A stretch of DNA of 64,000 nt, taken from positions 48,620-112,619 of the forward strand of contig NZ_BBJO01000039.1 in assembly GCF_000739575.1 (NCBI RefSeq), in the 5' to 3' direction. Within the stretch, counting starts at the first letter, position 1; each line of letters starts with the position of its first letter. The notes beneath the pieces are model-generated. The model did no database searches, had not been told where the DNA came from, and saw only the letters and a program-made list of their open reading frames with translations. The DNA is from Halobellus rufus (GTDB taxonomy: Archaea > Halobacteriota > Halobacteria > Halobacteriales > Haloferacaceae). Position numbers and translations under genes: made by a program. Below are positions 43,164 through 53,384 of the stretch, piece after piece.

Positions 43164-45940
43164 TTAGTTGCGACGGGTAGCCAGCAGCGCCGCGGCCAGC
43201 AGTGCCGTCAGTGCGACGACAACACCGAATCCGGGCGTGCCAGTGTCCGTTCCGGAGTCGCCCTCGGTGGGTTCATCCGTCGGCTCATCCGTCGGCTCAT
43301 CCGTCGGCTCATCCGTCGGCTCATCCGTCGGCTCGTCCGTCGGCTCATCCGTCGGCTCATCCGTCGGCTCGTCCGTGCCAGGCTCGCTTACCTGGTCGAC
43401 GAGTTCGGACTCGACGGTATCGATCGAGGAGCCACCCACGCGGAGCGTCGTGTCCGCGAGGTCGCCAGCGGAGTAGTCGCTGAAGTCGAAGGTCGCCTCG
43501 AAGGAACCGTCCTCAGCAATGTCCACGCTAGACGTACTGCGGAAGGACGGATCAGCGTCCGTCGAGGAGACACGGAGTTCTGCGTCCGATCCGGGTGCGA
43601 TGTTGGTCGTACCCGAGATCGTCGCTTCGTCGCTCGCTTCAATCTCCAGCGTACCGTCGTTCACGTTGTCGAAGGTGACCGACGCTTCAGCCATTGTGAA
43701 CGAAGCGCTCACAGATTGCGTGCTGTCTGCCTGGAAGTACGGGTAGGCGGCTTCGTCGGGCGAACCGTCAGCGCCACCATCGTACGGGCTGTGCGGACCT
43801 GCGTCACCTGCGTTGTTGTCGGAGGTATCGAACTCGTAGAGGTTGTCGCTGTCGGTCTCGTATTCGAGGGAGGCCTCGAATTCGGAGCCGTCGTCTACCT
43901 CACCAGCGAAAGCACCGTCGGAGCTCGTGTCGACGATCACGAAGAACGTACTGTTCTGCTCGTCGAAGACTACGTAGCGTCAGACTCGCCTGCGCCAGTG
44001 TAGTCAAGTTCAGTAGCGTCCTGGTTACCGGTCGCGTCATCGGCTTCAACGACGAAGTTGATCCCTTCGCCGTCCCAGTCATCACCAGCATTCGCGAAGA
44101 CGGGCGCGACGTTAGCGAGTGCCGTGCCGTCTTCGAGCGTGCTGAAGTCGCCTTCGTTTTCTTCGACCATCGCACCGTAGAGACCAGAGGCTTCAGCCTG
44201 GATGATCACACGGTCATCGAGGGCGACTTCGCCACCCTCGTCGATAGCGGTTGCAGCGTCGAGGACGTCCTGCAGTTCGTCGTCCTGGTCAGCGTTGTCT
44301 TCGGGTGCCTTGTGGATCGTGATGCCGTCGAGGCTCGGCTGCGTCAGCTCAAAGAGCGCGGAGTCGAGTTCCTCGTCGGCTTCAGTGTTACCGTCACTGT
44401 TGATGATGAACTCACCATCTGCGGCAGCGGTGAGTTCGTAATCAGCCGCTTGCAGCGGCCGCGTCAGCTGATCCGTGCCATCTTCAGTATCGGCGTCGTC
44501 AATGAGGTCAAGTTCTTCGAGGTAGGCGTTGAACGCATCGTCGCCAGTTTCTGCATTGCCGATCGGCGTGTCGGTGTCCTCATCATAGTAGGCAGCACCG
44601 TCACCGATGGCGCCGCCGTCGTAGATCTGGCTCTCGACGATGTCGTCCTCGGAGTCGTAGACGTTTTCAGGGTTAGTGGTCCCGAGTGCACGCGTGTTGA
44701 CCTCGAAGGTGACTTCGTCGTCATCGTTGTCGTCCTCGAGGTAGAGCACGTCAACGAAGCCGACATCGGAGTCACCGAACTGCACGTAGGTGTGATCGGT
44801 GTCGGAGAGTTCGATAGTGAACTCAGCGATGTCACCGGCCGTGTCCGAGGAGACACCCTCCGCGAAGGAGGCGTCAACGTCCTCTTCGGTCACGTTGATG
44901 TTTGCAGTGTCCGAGGCAGACGTGTCGCTCACGTTGAATTCAAAGTTGTACTCACCGGGATCGATCTCAGAGAACCCGACTTCGTAGTCACCGTCAGAAA
45001 CGGCATCGATGGTGATGTGGTCATCATCGTCATCTTGAGTGATGTCGCCGTCAGTCCAGTCACCATTCGTGAAGATCGTCTCGAGGTCGTCTAGGTCAAG
45101 GCCGTCAGCACTGACGTCCACGTTGTAGGTTCCGCGGTTGGAGTCGAACGTGATGTCAGTGGTGCCTCCCGTGGAGACTTCCTCATCGTCGAATTCAACA
45201 TCGAGGTTCTGCGGGAGGACCTCGAAGGTTTCCGGCGGGTTGTCCGAGTCGTAGCCCTCTGCGGGCGGTTCGAGGAAGTAATCACCGTCTTCGAGCTGAG
45301 AACTGTCGAAGACAATGACACCGCTGTCGTCTGCGGTCAGCTGCTCGGCGGTCCGAGCACCGTCTTCGTCACTTTGCCATTCGCTGAGGACGACGCTTTC
45401 GCCAGCATCATAGCCACCGACAGCGACTTCCTGACCCCAGAGGAGACCCTCTTCAAGCAGGGCACCGGTATCGCTGTAGAAGGCATCAACGTCGTCGTAC
45501 TCGTCAGCGCCAGAGTCGTAGACGCTGAGAGTGGTTTCTTGGTCACCGTAGTCACCGATGTCGTCGTCCACAGCTGGTGCAGCTGTGCCGTCACCGGCGA
45601 CAGCAAGAGTGTATGTCCCCGAACTCAGATCACCAAGATCTGGGTTGAAGGTAACTTCACTGTTGGCAGCCGCTGAAGTGCCGCCACTGTTTGCTACGAC
45701 GGTTCCACTACTATCTGCTAGAGCCCAAGAGACCTCTTCAGTGGCTCCTTCGGTCGTTACTGTAACATCCACTGACGTGTCTTCGGCAGACAAGTCAACG
45801 GAACCGGGACTAACCGTAAGGTCAGTAGCCGCAGCACTCGCCGAACCTGCAAACGCGACAGTCCCAGCGAAGACGCTGAGGACCATCAGCGCTGCGAGGA
45901 ATACAGCGCGTGCCTTGGATCTATAGTTTCCGTCTGTCAT
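43164..45940 (-). pseudogene. csg: S-layer glycoprotein, paralog 2, single-base frameshift
   Basis: The start is the ATG at 45940 (MTDGNYRSKARAVFLAALMV). The first frame runs ~656 codons to a TAG at 43970-43972. The homologous sequence then continues one frame over (YVVFDEQNSTFFVIVDTSSD) to the PGF-CTERM end (stop at 43164). Comparison with paralog 1 (GAC-GGC-TAC against GAC-G-C-TAC) shows one G missing at about 43978. The linker is (PTDE)n. As read, the product lacks its BGTF domain and membrane anchor and would be shed. A sequencing error or a reversible slip cannot be excluded. Confidence 0.9.
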
Positions 45941-46066
45941 ATTTGGTTTGTGTTGTCGTTTGGGTCGCATCGCATCCGCATCGCAGTGCAGCCGCAGTAG
46001 TTTCGATCAGTCATTCCCCAGGGCGCTCATCACGTACCAACTATCTCACGGGCGGACCAACGGGGC

Positions 46067-46137
46067 GACTGAATACTCCTTACTGCAACCGACTTGGAGG
46101 TAGGGGCGTCTTGCCATTCATACCTTCTCCATTAAGT
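46067..46137 (-). promoter_or_regulatory. Conserved promoter/leader of S-layer gene 2
   Basis: A TATA-like CACTTAATGG (about 46130-46139) is followed by CGCCCCTACC (46099-46108) and GGAGTATTCAGTC (46067-46079). Same order and spacing as in genes 1 and 3. The rest of 45941-46388 has no other feature I can name. Confidence 0.62.
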
Positions 46138-46388
46138 GCTTTGTGTATTGGTATTCGTGTGTGAATTACCAACAGAACGAAACGTCTAAATCAAATAAAT
46201 TATCTAAACTACTGTGGAGGGTGCCCTCCCAGTACGGCAGGCTGAAAAATCGGGTAGGGCCTTTTTTTCGCCTGCCGTCTGCCAACGTGGTCCCCGGTTG
46301 GTCTTCTGCCTCGTCGCCTGCTAATAGTTTCACTGTCTTCTGCGCACACGCGTAAACCGTGAGGACCTCGAAAAATAAGAATGGAGAA

Positions 46389-46406
46389 GCTGGATAGAAA
46401 TCCAGC
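46389..46406 (-). terminator. Terminator-like hairpin after S-layer gene 3
   Basis: GCTGGAT-AGAA-ATCCAGC, with TTCTTATTTTT following on the minus strand. It is unlike the CCGGAC hairpin of the other two genes. Confidence 0.6.
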
Positions 46407-46417
46407 CATTCGAACGA

Positions 46418-49177
46418 TTAGTGTTCGCGGCGGATCGCGAGGAGGGCTATTGCAGTGAGCGCGATCAGCGCGACGACGATACCGAAGCCGGGCGTACCAG
46501 TATCCGTCTCAGAGGGAGTTTCGGTTTCTGGTGTGGGAGTCGCTGTTTCCGGTTCCGGTGTGTCTGTCTCCGGCTCTGGTGTGTCGGTCTCAGTGGGTGT
46601 TTCAGTGTCCGGCGTCGGTGTATCCGTTTCTTCATCCACCTGTTCGACCAGTTCGGTGTCGATCGTATCGACGTCGCTACCACCGATGCGGAAGCTGGTT
46701 TCAGCGAGATCACCAGCAGACTGCTCACTGAAGTCAAATGTCGCCTCGAAGGATCCGTCCGAAGCGATATCTACTCTTGTCGAGCTGCGGAACGACGGAT
46801 CAGCATCCGTCGAGGAGACGCGCACTTGAGCGTCTGACCCAGGCGCGACAGTAGTCTCTCCAGTGATCGTAGCCTCGTCGATTGCTTCAACTTCGAGGAC
46901 GCCGTTGTTCACGTTATCGAAGCTAACCGATCGCTCGATAATTGAGATCGTGCCGGTACTGTCCTCGGTTGCGTCAGCTTCGAAGTAGGGGTATGCGGCC
47001 TCACTGGAATCACCACCAGCGCCACCCGCGTACGGAGCCGGGTACGCATTGGCCGTCGTATCGAACTCATAGAGGTCCTCCGAATCGGTTTCATACTCCA
47101 TCATCACCTCGAATTCGTCACCAGCTTCGATGTCTTGGCTGAAGCCATCACCAGTCGTATCGAGTACGACAAAGAACTGGCCGTTCTCTTCATCATAGAG
47201 TATGTACCCGTCATCCGTATTGTCGTTCGCAAGGTCGAGCGAGGTCGCTTCTTGATTACCGGTGGCATCATCAGCTTCGACCTCGAAGTTGATCCCCTCA
47301 CCGGTCCAATCTTGGGCCTCTGTCGATTCACCGGTAAGGACACCGAGTGAAGCGAGCGATGTTCCATCCTCGAGGACGTCGAAATCACCACCGTTCGCTT
47401 CAACGATCGCCCCGTAGAGACCGGTCGCTTCGACTTGGATGATGAGACGATCATCCTCGGCTATCTCTTCGCGTTGAGTCACCGTGTCTAAGAGATCATC
47501 GAGTTCGTCATCCGCATCAGCAGGATCTTCGGGGGCGACGTGTGTGGTTATCTCACCGAGGCTCGGTGCCATCAACTCGAAGAGTGCCGAGTCGACTTCG
47601 TCATTAGCTTCAGATTCACCCTCGCTGTTGATGATGAACTCACCGTTTGCTGCGGCGGTCAGTTCATAATCGGCTGGCTGTAGTGGCCGCGTTAGTTGGT
47701 CTTCTGCGCTATCACCGCTGTCTATCAGATCGAGTTCTTGAAGATATCCCTCGAAGGTGTAATCTGGGTTGCCGTCACTCACATCTTCATCCCAGAAGGT
47801 GGCACCGGTGTCGTCGCCGTGAACCTCGCTCTCGACGATGTCATCGTCGGAGTCATACACGTTGTCGGTTTCAGCACCAGGGGTACCGAGTGTTCGAGTG
47901 TTCACTCGGAAGGTGACTTCCTCATCATCATCGTCATCTTCGAGATAGAGCACGTCAACGAAGCCGACATCGGAGTCACCGAACTGTATGTACGTGCTGT
48001 CGGTATCGTCGAGCTCAATGGTGAATTCTGCAATGTCCCCAGCTGTATCCGAAGACACACCCTCGCTAAACGCGGAGTCGACATCCTCTTCGGTCACCGT
48101 AATCGATGCGCTATCGGACGCTGAGGTGTCGGTCACCTCGAACTCGAAATCGTATTCACCAGCGTCAATGCCGTCGAAACCGATGTCGTATTCACCATCT
48201 GACAGCGTGGCAAGCGTGATACGATCTTCATCGTCATCGACTGTTTCTATTTCGAGTTCACCGTTCTGATCTGCTCCGTCGCCGAAGATCGTTGCGAGCT
48301 CTTCGGCGTCGAGGCCCTCCGCACTGACATTGATTGCATAGTCACCACGGTTGGAGTCGAACTCAACACTCGTGGACTCCTGATTGTTCACTTCGTCGTC
48401 ATCGAAGGTAACATCAAGCGTTTGCGGCAGAACCTCGAACGTCTCAGGGGCAGGTTCGCCCGCCGCGACCTGCTCACCAATATAGTAATCACCGCTCTCA
48501 AGCTGTGCACTGTCGAAGGTGATGACACCGTCGTCATCAGCAGTCAACTGCTCTGCGGTCCGGGAACCGTCTTCATCGCCTTGCCATTCACGGAGAACAA
48601 CCGTCTCTCCAGCGGTGAATCCCGCGACAGCGACCTCTTGTCCCCACAGCAGTTGCTCATCAAGGAGGTCTTGATAGGTTTCGAAGTACAAATCAACATC
48701 TCGATCCCCCTCAGCTGAGATGGTGAATGTTCCCTCAGCTTCACCCCAATCGGCGTCGGTACCGAGTGTATCTCCGTCATTTGGGGTTGGGGCTGCATCA
48801 GCCCCACCAGAGATTCCAGCGGTCGCATATGCGGTGTGATCTCCCCCAGGAGCGCCTTCAAGAGAGACGTCACTGAATACAATTTCGTCTTCAGCGCCTG
48901 CAGCAGCGTTTCCAGGGTTCAAAAGGACGTCTGTTCCCGCATCGTATTCGCCGTTTCTGTTCACGTCAATAACGACATATGCTTCGTCGTCGTTTGTGTC
49001 GCTCGTCGTTACTGTGATTTCGGTCGTGCCGTCGAGTTCTGCATCATCAACAGCAACATCAGTTGCGTCAGCACTCGCCGAGCCCGCAAACGCGACAGTC
49101 CCAGCGAAGACGCTGAAGACCATCAACGCTGCGAGGAACACAGCGCGTGTCTTGATTCGATAGTTTCGTGTTGTCAT
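46418..49177 (-). CDS. csg: S-layer glycoprotein, paralog 3
   Basis: 919 residues. The signal 'NYRIKTRAVFLAALMVFSVFAG' matches paralogs 1 and 2, but the first ~150 mature residues differ (DAELDGTTEITVTTSDTNDD..). From 'LLWGQEVAVAGFTAGETVVLREWQ' onward it is homologous to the others. The BGTF-type domain 'ATITGETTVAPGSDAQVRVSSTDAD' is followed by a T/P/E linker different from the PTEE/PTDE repeats, then 'GTPGFGIVVALIALTAIALL' and an RREH tail. It seems the most diverged of the three, with lower GC wobble. Confidence 0.94.
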   Translation of the reverse strand: MTTRNYRIKTRAVFLAALMVFSVFAGTVAFAGSASADATDVAVDDAELDGTTEITVTTSDTNDDEAYVVIDVNRNGEYDAGTDVLLNPGNAAAGAEDEIVFSDVSLEGAPGGDHTAYATAGISGGADAAPTPNDGDTLGTDADWGEAEGTFTISAEGDRDVDLYFETYQDLLDEQLLWGQEVAVAGFTAGETVVLREWQGDEDGSRTAEQLTADDDGVITFDSAQLESGDYYIGEQVAAGEPAPETFEVLPQTLDVTFDDDEVNNQESTSVEFDSNRGDYAINVSAEGLDAEELATIFGDGADQNGELEIETVDDDEDRITLATLSDGEYDIGFDGIDAGEYDFEFEVTDTSASDSASITVTEEDVDSAFSEGVSSDTAGDIAEFTIELDDTDSTYIQFGDSDVGFVDVLYLEDDDDDEEVTFRVNTRTLGTPGAETDNVYDSDDDIVESEVHGDDTGATFWDEDVSDGNPDYTFEGYLQELDLIDSGDSAEDQLTRPLQPADYELTAAANGEFIINSEGESEANDEVDSALFELMAPSLGEITTHVAPEDPADADDELDDLLDTVTQREEIAEDDRLIIQVEATGLYGAIVEANGGDFDVLEDGTSLASLGVLTGESTEAQDWTGEGINFEVEADDATGNQEATSLDLANDNTDDGYILYDEENGQFFVVLDTTGDGFSQDIEAGDEFEVMMEYETDSEDLYEFDTTANAYPAPYAGGAGGDSSEAAYPYFEADATEDSTGTISIIERSVSFDNVNNGVLEVEAIDEATITGETTVAPGSDAQVRVSSTDADPSFRSSTRVDIASDGSFEATFDFSEQSAGDLAETSFRIGGSDVDTIDTELVEQVDEETDTPTPDTETPTETDTPEPETDTPEPETATPTPETETPSETDTGTPGFGIVVALIALTAIALLAIRREH

Positions 49178-49294
49178 AGTGTGTCTCGTTGGTGAGTTTG
49201 GATCCCAGTTGTCTGCAACTTCAGCAGTTTCGAGCAGTACTCATACTCTCAACCGCCTTGAATGGCTGTTTCAGCGGTTCTGAGAGTTGAGATC

Positions 49295-49334
49295 GACTGA
49301 ATACTCCATACTGAAGTTGGTGTGGGTAGGGGCG
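49295..49334 (-). promoter_or_regulatory. Conserved leader of S-layer gene 3
   Basis: CGCCCCTACC (49325-49334) and GGAGTATTCAGTC (49295-49307) match the leaders of the other two genes. AT-rich TTTACC/TTTAACC stretches lie further up (about 49355-49380) as TATA candidates. The interval 49381-49591 has nothing else definite. Confidence 0.6.
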
Positions 49335-49591
49335 AATAGATGATCGTGACATCCCGGTAAATGTCTTCTGGGTTAAATGAATTGTTAACTGGTCGTTGTT
49401 CTCAGTAAGCACTATCTAATGGATTAATCCGGTAATTATCCGGTAGTTAGATAATATCTCAGAGATGAATTACCCACAAAATACCAGATTAATTACTTCT
49501 TTGGAGCTTCCAAATCGAGGGTTTGGAGGTACTCAAGCGGACGGAACCAGTGAGCTATACCTGAGTGACGAGCTTTCATCCGCCGAATTAC

Positions 49592-50130
49592 GGAAGTGCG
49601 AGGAGAAAGCCCCGCCGTTCACGGCGGGGAGGAATCCGACAACAGGCCTACAACAGCCGTATTAAGCCCCCAGACAGCGTATCCGTGGGTAAGCACAACG
49701 GGCAAAAACTGGCGGTTGGATTGGGGTCCGCCCGGCTGACGAAGGACATCATACCGTTCCCGCAAGGGCGTCACCGAGGCCGTGGCGACACGGCAGGCAA
49801 AAAGCGACCCTTGCTCGATTGTGCCTGCCCACCGTGGCGCGAAGGGCAGGCAGGCCGATGGCACGGCCCGTGCCCGGACGCGGGGAAACCTGCGACCGGG
49901 GGCATCCCCGCCGTCTCTCCGAGACGAACGGGATGTACGGTGCAAGCGGATACCGCGTCCGACCGGACGCCGAACACGCCACACCCCTCGCGGGGCCGAC
50001 GTATCGCGCACAAACCCGGTATCGCCTCGCCGGACCCCGTTCGGCAGGCGAGAAGTTGCCAACGGGGACGTGGGGCCGGCCCGCTGTCCCGCGTTGGAAT
50101 CCTCGCCCTTCAGGGCGGGGAGGATGTCAA
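49592..50130 (+). mobile_element. Defective IS1341-type element without tnpB
   Basis: The left end lies after ATTAC, eight bases before GAGGAGA, with hairpin CCCCGCCG-TTCA-CGGCGGGG. The right end has hairpin CCTCGCCC-TTCA-GGGCGGGG, then AGGATGTCAA (ends 50130). The interior has only one 260-base unit, no intact frame, and a short match to the tail of the tnpB at 18521. It is non-autonomous. Confidence 0.6.
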
Positions 50131-50400
50131 CTTCTCGGCAGCGTATCCGTGGTCAAGCACAACGGGGCAAAAATTGGCGGTTGGGTTGAGATCCACTCGG
50201 AGGATGAAGGCCATCACACCATTCCGGAGAGGACATCTTCGAAGCCGTGGTGACACGGCAGACAAAAAGCGACTCTCGCCCGTTTGTGCCTGCCCAGCAT
50301 AGCATACAGGGCAGCACAAGCAGGCCGATGGCACGACCCGTGCCCGGACGCAGGGAAAACTGTGGCCGGGGATATTCTCAAAGCCTCTCCGAGATCAACT
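49675..50400. repeat. Imperfect ~260-base tandem duplication
   Basis: 49675-49935 and 50133-50400 share CAGCGTATCCGTGG, CAAAAA-TGGCGGTTGG, GACACGGCAG-CAAAAAGCGA, and GCAGGCCGATGGCACG. One copy is inside the defective element and the other begins just after its right end. Frames are broken in both. Confidence 0.6.
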
Positions 50401-50404
50401 GGAT

Positions 50405-50888
50405 ACACGAAGGAGATCATCGCGCAGGCCGGTGAAAACGACTGTTCGCACATCGTGTTCGAGGACTTGACCCATATTCGGGAACATTCCGAAGGCAACG
50501 TAACAACACGTCTGGGCGTTCCGGCACCTCTACGAATACGTCGAGTACAAGGCCGAAGTGTATGGCGTGGAAGTTGTGCAGGTTGACCCTCGGAATATCT
50601 CGAAGCGGTGTTCAGCGTGTGGTCCACCCATAGCGACAACCGGTCGGGTGAAACGTTTTCGTCTCAGAAGTGCGGGGACAAGAACCACGCCGACTACAAC
50701 ACCTCGAAGAACATCGATTTGCAGTATCTCCGTCGTCGGCAAAATGCAGCCGACAGAGGCGCACCCGTAGATATGCACTTGAATCGTGGGACGCTGAACG
50801 TGAACGGCAAATATTCGTCTACTGTCCTACGCTACGCAGTTAGAACAGGAATCCACACGAAAGCCTCGGGGCTTGACTCCGAGGCGAT
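50405..50888 (+). pseudogene. tnpB: Decayed tnpB 3' part with right-end hairpin
   Basis: Broken frames encode 'AQAGENDCSHIVFEDLTHIREHSEG' (RuvC-II Glu kept), then after a shift '[31 protein letters not shown]', then zinc-ribbon and tail sequence ([17 protein letters not shown]). At about 50864-50886 the hairpin CCTCGGGG-CTTGA-CTCCGAGG closes the element, directly beside the stop of the MMPL gene (50889). The same hairpin occurs at 16620 and, altered, at 26634. Confidence 0.78.
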
Positions 50889-53380
50889 TCACCTGTCTGG
50901 ATGCCCCATCGGTTCAGCGGGATCTCCGTTAATAATGCGGTCCCAAATCACCAGTGCCGATGGGAGGACGAGCAGCGATGCGAGGAACGAATAGACGATC
51001 GAAATCGCTGTCAGAGTCCCGAACTGACCTAACACGGTCAGAACCGCAAGTACGAGCACGCCAATGCCGAACGCCGTAGTGGCCATACTCCCAAGAAGTG
51101 CTCCACCAGTTCCAATGACTGTTCGTTCTAAGGCCTCATACAGCGGGCGCTCTCTACGCTCGTCGATGAACCGATGTACGACGTGCACAGAGTAATCGAT
51201 CCCGAGACCGATGGTCAACGAAAGGATCGTCGCGGTAAACGCATTAAATGAGATTCCGAGAACGCGCATCGTCCCTGCGACTGCTGCAACCGCGACAACA
51301 ATCGGAACGAGGTTGGCGATGCCAAGCGACGGTAATCCCTCAAGAATCCAGTAGACGACAATCAAGAAGATCACGGTCGCTCCGAGTGCAATTGCGAGGC
51401 TTGTGATTGCGGATTCAAAGATGAGATCAGAAACCTGCTGAAAGACTACAGTGTTACCCGTTGCTGTCGCATCCATCCGGAAGCGTTCAGACGCGATCTC
51501 ACGGGCTGCAGTGGTGGCTTCGCTATTGGAGGCATCCGCGGTAGTTGAGTACACGATTCGTGCACTTCGATGATCCTCTGAGAGATACTCTGAGGCCTGC
51601 CCACCCGCAGATGACTGTTCGAGTTCACGGTAGATTGTCGGGAGGTTATCGTCGGGGACACCATTGTCGTTGCGGTCATTCCGTTCGACGAGCTCGGCGA
51701 ATTCGGGATCCTGTTCGGCATGATCCTGGATGACCGTCACAATGCTTGTCGACTCTGCACGTCGATCGCCGTCATCAACAAACGCATCCGGTGGGTCCTC
51801 ACCCGCGCGATAGATCTGCTCTAAAGCAGCGTCATTTTCCATCCTCCCTTCGACGTATATGGTGACTGACCCCCCCTGTGTGCTAGTGAATTTGTCTTCG
51901 AGGAAATTCAGCGTCCCCACCACGCCGTAATCACTTGGTGCAAACGGTTCAGGAAGCGACTTCAGAAGTGGTGAGACCTCCTCTGGCGGGAGAAAGTCCT
52001 CTTGTGAGAACGATGTGTCGACACCCGTAGCATACGCACCAGCTCCCGCGCTAAACACGAGTGCAAAAATGAGAATGAGAGCAGGGATCTTCCGCGAGAA
52101 CCAGACACCAATTGAGAGGACCTGACCGAGGCGTGACCCCTCCTTACCGAGTGGGCTTTGACTAAAGGTCGGAATTGGCCAGCTTCCGCGTCGACGGTCA
52201 AGCCATACCTTTGCCGCGGGCAGGAAAATACCGAAAATAAAGAACGTAAAGACGATTCCGACGCCAGCAACGATTCCAAAGTCACGGATTGGGGGCAGAC
52301 TCGAAGCAAGATTCGCGAGGAAGCCGATGACTGTCGTCCCGGTGACAATAAAGAAGGCGACCAACAGTTGATCTGTTGCGACGGTCATCGCCGACTCAAT
52401 GTCTAATCCAGTGGCTCTATCCTCACGGTAGCGATTGATCGCGTGGATTCCGAAGTCGATTCCAACTGCTAAGAGCAGTGGCGGAACAGAGATCATTATC
52501 TGGTTGAACGGGATCCCAGCAAGCCCAAGGAAACCAAACGTCCAAATCACAGCCATTCCGAGCGCGGTAACACCTAACAGAAGGTCCAAGAGGTCGCGGT
52601 AGGCAATTATGAGAAATCCCACGATAAGAAGGACCGCTGCGGGCGTGACGATCAACAGCGAATCGGTAATGACGGTCCCGAACTCATCAGCGATGATACC
52701 GCTACCAAAGACAGTGATATCGGTGTCGAGTTCCGTATCAATAATTCGCTGTGCATCCGTCTGAATTGGAGTCAGTGGCTCTCGCCGGACTGCCCAGCAG
52801 TCCCACCGCCTGCTCCCTGCGGGAGGTCGTGGGATACAACACCGATCGTTGCTGACGCTGAAGCCGACCGACGATTAAAATCGTTGCTCAGCGTCCCTGT
52901 AAACGCCGGATTATTTGCATTCTCTTCTATCGCCCGACGGACGTCTGTCCGCGGTGCACGTTCGAGAGCAGTGATTTGCTGTTCAAGCGTCGTCGCTTCT
53001 GGATCAATCGTCTGTGCGACAATCCTCGCTGCAGAGGAGGTGCTCGAAACATACATATCGTCCCGATCTGCAAGCGTCTCCTGCGCTCGCAACATTGCGA
53101 TCATCGAGTCCTTCGAGAGGACGTTTGCATCCCGCTGAACGAGTTGGGTGCTACCACCGTCTTCATCGAATACCGGCAGGAACTCGTTTTCGACTTGTTC
53201 GAGCGCATTCGCTGCGGGAATATCCTCGGCGAATTGTTGGGTCCCTGCTTCCGTAGAGACGTTCCCCAGCCCGCCGGCGAACACAAGTGTAACGATGAGG
53301 AACGCTAGCATCACCTTCTTTGGGCGATTAACGATATGATCGTCTGCCCAGTCGACGAAGCGCTGGAAGTCAAGCCGCAT
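50889..53380 (-). pseudogene. MMPL/RND-family exporter, single-base frameshift
   Basis: The first frame (53380-52772; 202 codons) has the N-terminal helix 'KKVMLAFLIVTLVFAGGLGNVST' and the start of the first periplasm-type loop. At about 52790-52800 homology moves one frame over (REPLTPIQTDAQRIIDTELDTD) and runs to 50889. The second part contains two sets of RND helices, e.g. 'LLIVGFLIIAYRDLLDLLLG' and 'FTATILSLTIGLGIDYSVHVVHRF'. Full length would be ~830 residues, usual for the haloarchaeal MMPL family. A single deleted base or a sequencing error are both possible. It forms an operon with the COG1361-type gene. Confidence 0.87.
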
Positions 53381-53384
53381 CGAT

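Noticed and set aside
43268..43375. 12-base repeats resembling a short CRISPR-like array
   Set aside because: They are in-frame codons for the Pro-Thr-Asp-Glu linker of S-layer paralog 2, contiguous and without spacers. The same holds for the PTEE repeat at 40096-40200.
49565..50302. 245-codon plus-strand frame and several overlapping frames
   Set aside because: Lies across a defective IS element and its tandem copy; Arg/Gly/Pro-rich sequence without motif, interrupted in the sister copy.
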